Source: Capsicum annuum
Lineage: Eukaryota > Streptophyta > Magnoliopsida > Solanales > Solanaceae
DNA: 64,000 bases
NCBI RefSeq assembly: GCF_002878395.1
Contig: NC_061115.1
Span: 58,033,564 to 58,097,563 of the forward strand
Direction: 5' to 3'
Numbering within the stretch: the first letter of the stretch is position 1; the number at the start of each line of letters is the position of its first letter. A program made the translations under genes and the position numbers. Positions 57,076 through 64,000 of this stretch are shown here, one piece after another. The notes below the pieces were generated by a model that did not search any database, was not told where the DNA came from, and saw only the letters and a program-made list of their open reading frames with translations.

Positions 57076-58330
57076 ATGACTCCCTAAAGATTTGACATTC
57101 GTAGAAACTCTACTGGACCCTCTATACTATCTAAGGAAAATGTAGAGGGAACTCGCCATATTTTTGTAGTGAAGACCCGATCTATTGTCCTTGCTCCTGA
57201 TTATGCTATCCTACGCAGAGTTCCATCGGTCGCTACTAGTCCACCTCGAGCTTCTCAGACTAGTGATACTTATGATCAGCCTCCTTAGGGATATATCTCT
57301 AATGCGGAGTTCCATCAGTCTATCGTATTCTTACTCAGTTGGTGGCATCACAGTATCGTCAGTTTGATTGTGTTAGTTCTGTTTCTCATTCATCCGAGGT
57401 CACTCGAGTTGAATAGTTTATGAGGTTGAATCCCTAACCTTTATAGGATCTAAGATTGAGGAGGATCTTTTGGAGTTTATTAATGATATAGAGAATTTTT
57501 AGGGTTATGCATGCTACTAGAGTTTGTTAAGTATCAGTTGAAAGATGTAGCTTATCAGTGGTATGAGGAGTGGGAACAGATGAAGGGTGACGATGCTAAA
57601 CAGGCAGTGTGGGATGGCTTTTCTAGTGATTTTCTTGATCACTTCTTTCCTTAGGAGTTGGGGAAAGCTTAGGTTAAAGAGTTTGTAAACTTGAAGTTGG
57701 GAAAGATAAGTGTGAAGTAGTATGCTCTGAAGTTTCAGCAGTTGTCTCATTATGCTCCAGAGTTGGTGTCTAACATGATATCCAAAATGAGGAAGTTTGC
57801 TTATGGTTTGTACAGTGATTTGGTATTGGAGTTTAAGTTTACAATGTTGAACAATGATATGGACATCTCCAGGTTGGTGGTTTATATGCAGTAGGTAAAG
57901 GATGAGAAAAAGGAGCAGGTAAAGATGTGAGAGAGGAAGAATAAAAAGTTTAGATATTCAATGAAGGGTGTAGGTTAGCAGAACAGTGGGAGGATGGTAA
58001 ACAATGGACTAAGAAAAAAAATTAGGGGAATTCATATTCAACGGCTAGTGCTCCTTATCCTAATACTTTTGTGATCTTTGCTTTCAGATTAGCAGTGGTC
58101 ATAAGGCCCAGGGTGTATAGTCTCAGGTTAGTGGAGCTCAGTAAGCCTCACCTTATCCTCCTTGTCATTTTTGTGGATAACTCCACCGTGGTTATTGCGA
58201 GGAAGAGAGGAACTTATGTTTTAATTGAGGTCAGCCTAGTTATTTGCAGAGAAATTGACCTATAGCTAAGGTTTCCATTGGAGCTACTAAGGTTCCCGTC
58301 ATCGATTCTTTAGCTCCTCCACCTAAGGGC
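57076..58330 (+). pseudogene. Element G gag (broken)
   Basis: The start codon at 57076 reads MTP and a stop, then RFDIRRNSTGPSILSKENVE. Later pieces read YALKFQQLSHYAPELVS (about 57720-57770). A zinc-knuckle region lies at about 58155-58260, with CHFCG and CFN-stop-GQPS remnants. Stops and frameshifts are frequent. It is homologous to the E gag. Confidence 0.8.
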
Positions 58331-58399
58331 ACTACCTCTGGTACTATCATTAGCCGAAATCATCTCTAGGCTCTTGCTACTCTCTAGGAATTCGAGGTA

Positions 58400-58915
58400 T
58401 TCCTTGATGTTATCACTGGTATGTTATAACTCTTCTCTCGTGATGTTTATTGCTTTCTTGATCCAAGCTCTACCCTCTCTTCTCTGACCCCTTATATGGA
58501 TATACACTTTGGTTTTGGTTATAAAAATATTTTCAACACCTTTTCTTTTTCTAATTCAGTGGGTGATTCTATAGTTGTTAGAATAATCAATAAAGGTTGT
58601 GTGTTGTCCATCTGTTATAGTGAGACACTGGTGGATTTAGTAGTACTTGATATGGTGGATTTTAATGTAATCATAGGGATTGATTGGCTTCATTCATGCT
58701 ATAATTCTCTAGATTATATGATCCAAATGGTCAGTTTCCAATTTGCTAATAAACCGGTGATTGAATGGGAAGGGAGTTCCTTAGTGCCTAAAAGAACGGT
58801 TGTTTCCTATCTTAGAGTTCAGAAGTTGATTTCCAAACGGTGTCTGTATTATTTAGTTCGGTTTAAGGATTCTAATTTTGAAATTCCTTCTTTGTAAGCC
58901 GTCCCTGTGGTTAAT
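58400..58915 (+). pseudogene. Element G protease
   Basis: The active-site region reads CFLDPSSTLSSLTP (about 58455-58490; normally LDPGSTLSFVTP), with the catalytic Asp present and Gly changed to Ser. An open block to 58897 reads DFNVIIGIDWLHSCYNSLDY and ends IEWEGSSLVPKRTVVSYL. The order protease-RT matches gypsy pol. Confidence 0.85.
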
Positions 58916-59122
58916 TAATTTCCTAATGTATTTCTCGATGATCTTCTTGAGATTTCTCCCGATAGGGAAATAGATTTTGGGATTGATCTTCTACTGGATA
59001 CCTATTCCATTTCCATTCTTCCATATAAGATGGCTCTGTTTGAATTAAAAAAGCTAAAGGAGCCATTTGTATATCTTTTGGATAAGGGTTTCATTCTACC
59101 TAGTGTTTCTCCATGGGGTGCT
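58916..59122 (+). pseudogene. Element G reverse transcriptase, N-terminal piece
   Basis: Broken pieces read REIDFGIDLLLDTYSIS, LKKLKEPFVYLLDKGFILPS and VSPWGA. The frame is then cut by element H in place of the next RT residues. No catalytic motif is included. Confidence 0.8.
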
Positions 59123-59654
59123 TGTCATGACCCAAACTAAGGCCTGGCCATGATGGGTATCTCAAATCTGCCATGGACTAGAGACAACCCCCTTTGCCTA
59201 GTCAAACCAAACAAAATACCCTAATAGTGGTTGAATTTTAGACATATAACATGATAGATAAAGATAAACTCAAGAAGTATGAGATACATCAGGAACTAAT
59301 ACCCATTTCACAGTATTCCACAAAGCCTCTAACCAAAACCAATAGACATACTAGCTCAGGACATGTCCTCGACAATAGCTAAAAAGAACCAATAGAATAG
59401 TCTATGGCATAATGAAACTAAATCATGAAATGAGATATTCTGAGGTATGGAATCTCACCACTTCAATATAACTCACGGCCTATCCCTTGATTACTTAGTC
59501 ACTGCACAGAAAAAGTAGAAGTATTTATGGTTCCTGCATCATATGGGGATATAGCATTGAGATGGTTAGCGGGTTAAGCGCTAGCATGTAACACAAGGTA
59601 GGGGTAAAATAATACCATGATCAACAGTTCAAAAATAAATCAAATCCAATGCAT

Positions 59655-59686
<32 letters not shown>

Positions 59687-60120
59687 CAAATTTCAGGATA
59701 GGGAACAAGGCTTAACATGAGAGGAAAAAACACATTAGCCTGGACTGTGTAGCTTAACTGTCATAATATTACCCACAGGCTATATGGGCCAAGTTCTCAC
59801 CCCCTGGTCTGACCCCAGTGCGTGTAGCTGCACGAACCAAAGATTAATCATAATATACAAGCATGGGATACTCCAACCTCCCAATCATATACTAAGCGTG
59901 ACTTGAACACCCGATCATGTAATAGGGGGAGTCTAGAACCACCCGGTCATTTAGACCCCTACACCGGCAAACATGGTTCATAGTATTGATTCCTTCAGGA
60001 CCTCCACCTCAAAATCTTTCTACATAAACTCCTTTAAGCCCAATAAAAGCATTTAGCACATAACTCATTCAATCATTCAAGAAGTCCTTCGTTAAGGCAC
60101 ATCATAGATGTCGTCATACC
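59123..60120 (-). repeat. Element H 3' LTR, partial
   Basis: On the minus strand it shares with LTR G the blocks TTGGGCTTAAAGG, CCATGTTTGC(C/T)GGTG/ATG and the end GATACC...GGCC(T)TA.TTTGGGT. It includes a (TA)n/(CATA)n simple repeat at 59654-59687. No gene is seen. Confidence 0.75.
59654..59687. repeat. (CATA)n-(TA)n microsatellite
   Basis: A short run of CATA followed by about ten TA units inside the H LTR. It is of no known function. Confidence 0.8.
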
Positions 60121-60124
60121 CTTA

Positions 60125-61913
60125 GGTTTGCAAGCTTATCATTTTGAGAAACGATATTTCCAATTCACCTTAAAATCAAGTAAGTTTCAACATAGTAGGG
60201 ACTGAGCTTCCCTTTCCTTCCAAACCTTATCACCCCATTTATGGGAGACACCCTCAAGAACACCCAATTACTAACATCAAACTATAACTACCTATGTCTC
60301 ACATCTGCATAGGACTTTTGGAGACTTTGGGTAGGGTTAAGCCCATCCCTAATCACCTCAACCTTCTCCATGGACTGATGAACTAACCCAATGGGAGAAC
60401 AACATCTCCTACCATCAAAGCATTGAATGGAGCCATCTGAATGCTGGAATAATAATTGTTATTATACACAAACTCTATGAGAAGCAAATGATCAAACCAA
60501 CTATCACCAAAGTCAATCACACAAGCCCTTATTATATCCTCTAAGGTCGGAATGGTCCTCTCCACTTGTCCATTCATCTGAGAGTGGAAAACGGTGCTAA
60601 GATTTACCTTAATCCCCAAACCTTTCTAAAATGAATCTAGAAGTGAGATAAGAATTCCATACCTAGATTCGAGATGATAAAAACTATAGAACCATAAACT
60701 TGATGATCTCTAAATGAACAACCTCGCATAATACTCTGTAGCATAATTAGACCTCACAGGCAAGAAGTAAGTAGACTTAGTAACCCTATCTACGATGAAC
60801 CTAATCAAATCAATCTGACTATGAGATCGCAAAAGACTAGTGATGAAATCCATATTAATCACTTCCTATTTTCATATAGGCAATTCAATCTCTTGATTCA
60901 AATAACCAGGCCTCCAGTTCTCAACCTTCAGTTGCTGAAAAACCCTACACTTAGCTACAAAATTGGCTAGATCTCTCTTTGTCTTAGTCCATCAATAAAT
61001 CTCTTTCAAGTTATGGTACATCTATTTTGAACTGAGATAAACTATATACCGCAACTCATGGGCCTCATTGAAAATCCTCTCTCATAGCCCATCACCATCG
61101 GGAATACACAACCTACCTTGGTACCTCAATATACCAACACAACTAATTGCAAAAGCCATTACTTTTTACTAACCCACATTATCTTTATATGAATCAAGAT
61201 AGGATCCAAAAATTTCTTTTTCTTTACCTCAGCACCAAGAGATGATTTCACCACCTCTTTAACAATCTTACCTTCATCCTCAAAATCTAAAAGAAGAACT
61301 CAAATATTAGCCAATCGATGAATATCCTTTACCAAGTTTCACTTCTCCTTATACACATGAGATAAACTTCCCATGGACAACCTTTTACACATGAGCAACT
61401 CAGGCCATCTCCTTTGCCTAAGATTTAAATCCTTTTGGGTGAACACATACTATAGGCTCTTATGATTTGAGAAGATGTCAATATGTACCCCATACAAGTA
61501 GTGATCCCAAATATTCCACACATAAAAAACAACCAAAAACTTTAATTCATGCTTCGAATAGTTCTTCTCATGAACTTTTAACTGCCTAGAAGCATGTGCC
61601 ACCACCTTGACATGCTACATCAAAAAACAACCAATTCTCACACGAGATGCATCACAATAACAACAAAAGCCATTGATAACCTAGGACAGGGTCAAGACCA
61701 AATCCAAAGTGAACCTATCTTTCAACTTCTCAAAACTTCCCTCACAAGCATCAAACCATAGAAACTTCACTTTCTTCGAAGTCAACTTAATTAATGGAGC
61801 TGTGATCAATCATAAAATATCCACAAACCTCATTTAATACCTATATAAACCCAATAATTTCCAAATATAAGTTTTATTTTAGGGTCTAGGCCACTTCTTA
61901 ACCATCGTAATCT
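60125..61913 (-). pseudogene. Element H integrase and RNase H (broken)
   Basis: On the minus strand an integrase piece at 60619-60383 reads VNLSTVFHSQMNGQVERTIP and then LLIEFVYNNNYYSSIQMAPF, with the catalytic Glu kept (VERT). A zinc-binding part lies at about 61130-60940. RNase H pieces lie at about 61780-61440 (for example the reverse complement of TCATGAACTTTTAACTGCCT encodes RQLKVHE). Many stops are present. The homologous stretch in F is 3300-4930. Confidence 0.75.
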
Positions 61914-61935
61914 AAGGAGGATTTATGCACCTCAG

Positions 61936-63513
61936 TGTTGCTATCCGAACTAATTTAGCCTTATTTTAAGGACTTTTCTTGTGGTTAATGATTAAATATT
62001 TGTATAATTTAGCGTCTAAGTGTTAAAATACTTGAATAAAATGTTTAAGGTTTGTTTCAAACAAGTTTGGAATCAATTTGGTCACTTATAGTTTAGATGA
62101 GAAAACTAATGTTACTAGCTTGAGCTATGTGTTATTCTAGTTGATCTCGATGGATTATAGTGTGTGTCATGAGTTGAGAAGGGTATTATTGTGTAATTAC
62201 TTGTGGAATAAATTTTGTATAGTATTTAATTCTCAGTTTAAACGAACCATGATATAAAACAATAAGTTAAAGATCAAAAGGACAAAATGAGTATTCTTAG
62301 CTTAAGATTCTAGTTCATCGACTTGATTTGTATGTCCTTTTGAGCTCTAATACGTGGTGTTTGATGCAATAGAACTCTTGGTAACTTGATAATTATGATA
62401 TATGAATGAAACATAAAATGTAAATCAAGTGTAAATGACACCACAAGTCTTGGAAAGGATGGAAAAACACATGGAACAAGATTTGACCAAAAATAGATGT
62501 TGTGAAGTCATTGGCGTGCTACGGACCATAGCCATTGCTATATCGCCGTTAAACTATTTTGGGGGAATTCTATGAAGTCAATTCCAGTAGATAACCATGA
62601 TAAGGTCATGCCACGGACCCTAGGCACTGCGATATGGGCATGGTACAACGCTATATAAAAATCAACAACTTATGTCCTCTTATGAATAGGACCCTTAAAC
62701 ATTATGGTACACACCATGGACGACCTTAAAACTTTGAGGGAGTCTGGATAACACTTAAATTAGGGGTTTTATTTGATTATTTTGTTTTTTTATGTATTTT
62801 AACATGTATTCTATCATTGGGATTACGATTATATCCATGAGTGGCTAAACACCCTTTTTCGGGGATAAGTTCGAGAACATGATTACCCTTGTTATGAATT
62901 GATTTGGTTTGGATTTATAATATTTGGTTGTTTATTTATATTTTTATCTCTATTTTAATTATTTACAATATTTAGAATATATCCATTATAATCGTGTGAT
63001 CCCAGAAGGAGGAACAAGAGGATAGAACATAGGGTAAATAGAATAGGTTTGTAATCTTCTATAGAATAAAAGTAATAATTTGCATTTAGGATAGTAATAT
63101 ACCTAATTTACCTATTTGATTTGCTTACATGATGAAATATAAATTCATTTAAATTAGTTGCCACATCCCCGCTCAATAATGTTGTTGTAAGGCTAAGCTA
63201 GATAAGCGATTAGTGGCTCGGAAGACCATAGTCATAATATCAACCCCGTGAATCAACAACCATGCTAATTGAACTAACCAATTATGTTATATAATGTAGT
63301 ATGAGTGTTCATAGTGCCTTAACCCTGGGTTACTCCCATTGATTTTCCAAGAACCTTTAATTTACCACATTGTTAAATTTTGTTTAGTTTTAACTTCAAC
63401 CTCTTTTAGTAGTTATTAAAATAAGTCCCTGTGGAATCGATACTTGGATTGTAAAAGACCACTTTAATACTTAGTGGGACCACGTACACTTGCGTGTGTT
63501 CTTGGGCGCAACA
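61936..63513 (+). repeat. LTR I: 5' LTR of an Athila/Tat-type gypsy element (1578 bp)
   Basis: The ends form a 6-bp inverted pair, TGTTGC at 61936 and GCAACA at 63508-63513. A different type of PBS follows. The 3' part has the wording CCCTGTGGAATCGATACTTG...GTACACTTGCGTG, characteristic of Athila/Tat and related non-chromovirus LTRs. Inside, two related GC-richer segments (about 62505-62560 and 62595-62650; GCTACGGACCATAG, GCCACGGACCCTAG) form an imperfect repeat. Confidence 0.75.
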
Positions 63514-63518
63514 AATTC

Positions 63519-63535
63519 TAGGTGCCGTTGCTAGG
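63519..63535 (+). other. Primer-binding site of element I
   Basis: The sequence TAGGTGCCGTTGCTAGG resembles TGGCGCCGTTGCCGGGG, the PBS type used by Athila-like elements (complementary to a tRNA other than initiator Met, reported as tRNA-Asp). It sits five bases after the LTR end. Confidence 0.7.
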
Positions 63536-64000
63536 AATTTGTAAATAGGAAACTGTATTATTTTTAGTTTTTCTATATTGAGTTGTACATAGTTTAGTGT
63601 TTTTTCTTTTTATTTTCTTTTTCTTTTCTATCACACTTCGTGATATCTCATCCTAGTATAGATGGTTTGCAAGTGATGATGATTCTTATTATTTTTGTAG
63701 AGGACCCCACCAAGAGGGTTATTGTCCAAATTTGTGAAGAAACGAGTGGTTGGTACCTTTACTAGCTAAGGTGGATACTAGCCAATCTATGGTGATGACA
63801 TAAGAATTTCAGTCATTCAACTATGATCTTTTTATTAAGACTAACATTGAGAAGGTGAATAAGAGTGAGTGTGTTAGGGATAGTGTAAATTTGGAATCGG
63901 GATTGGTCGGGTATCATTCAAAGTACTTTTCTATATTATTTTTAGATGATGACATAATAGTGGAAGGGTGTGAAGATGAGATATAAGAATACTATATTCT
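63536..64000 (+). other. Leader and probable gag start of element I
   Basis: A pyrimidine-rich tract (TTTTTCTTTTTATTTTCTTTTTC, about 63600-63628) is followed by unrecognised sequence to the window end. Athila/Tat gag would be expected here or beyond; no long frame is seen, so no gene is called. Confidence 0.45.

Larger units (their letters stand above)
55024..59122 (+). mobile_element. Element G: Ty3/gypsy retrotransposon, cut in RT by H
   Basis: The layout is 5' LTR 55024-56864, PBS, gag, protease and start of RT. At 59122/59123 the RT coding sequence (KGFILPSVSPWGA) stops and minus-strand element H begins. The rest of G, including the 3' LTR, is not seen in the window. LTR ends of E, F, G and H are related. 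Confidence 0.85.
59123..61913 (-). mobile_element. Element H: minus-strand Ty3/gypsy fragment (pol and partial LTR)
   Basis: Plus coordinates 59123 to about 60120 hold the reverse complement of an LTR ending TTTGGGTCATGACA. About 60125-61913 hold minus-strand pol, from integrase C-terminus back to the RT/RNase H border. The LTR start and the chromodomain are missing, so an internal deletion joined pol to the middle of the LTR. The other end is lost at about 61913, near LTR I. Confidence 0.8.

Noticed and set aside
59654..59687. (TA)n tract as a matrix-attachment or origin element
   Set aside because: It is a plain short microsatellite in an LTR with no supporting context.

Overview
This window looks like intergenic, repeat-dense nuclear DNA of a flowering plant. 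It is AT-rich and carries Ty3/gypsy LTR retrotransposons with chromodomains, an Athila/Tat-type LTR, and a Mutator-like DNA transposon (MULE) that carries a DUF1985 + Ulp1 cysteine-protease gene. That combination, and the wording of the gag-pol peptides, is typical of Solanaceae such as tomato, potato or pepper. The family call is inference, and species cannot be read from this sequence. I see no intact host gene, rRNA, tRNA gene or CRISPR array. All coding material belongs to mobile elements, and all of it is broken.

Left part (1-16706): a minus-strand LTR fragment (J) sits in the LTR of a minus-strand chromovirus (F, 1581-7740). The end of F's other LTR is abutted by a plus-strand relative (E, 7741-16706). 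E's LTR is itself split by a minus-strand solo LTR (D1, 9711-13085, flanked by a GGATG duplication). E's pol carries an inverted, foldback segment and stops abruptly at the MULE sequence.

Central part (16702-about 55000): one decayed MULE. A plus-strand DUF1985-Ulp1 gene (about 12 exons, 16702-49875) faces a minus-strand mudrA transposase gene (54046-50983). A 27.5-kb nest of retrotransposons lies inside the Ulp1 gene. Chromovirus A (21498-48974) entered at a splice-acceptor site, with an AGCAC duplication. Solo LTR D2 entered A's 5' LTR, non-autonomous element C (22119-30404) entered D2, and non-autonomous element B (42149-48544, GTTCA duplication) entered A's 3' LTR. After removing the insertions, A's two LTRs measure 2535 and 2536 bp, which supports the reconstruction.

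Right part (55024-64000): chromovirus G (LTR, PBS, gag, protease, start of RT) is interrupted by minus-strand relative H (59123-about 61913). H is followed by an Athila/Tat-like 5' LTR (I, 61936-63513) with its primer-binding site and leader.

The two observations most worth following concern the LTRs. First, LTR families A, C and D, with a partial match in B, carry two consecutive hairpins about 370-440 bp before the LTR 3' end. Pairing is kept while stem sequence changes between families. Second, most LTR families carry their own family-specific, GC-richer dyad element in the first 150-650 bp of the LTR. In addition, B and C share a long non-coding internal region with a repeated hairpin despite having different LTRs.
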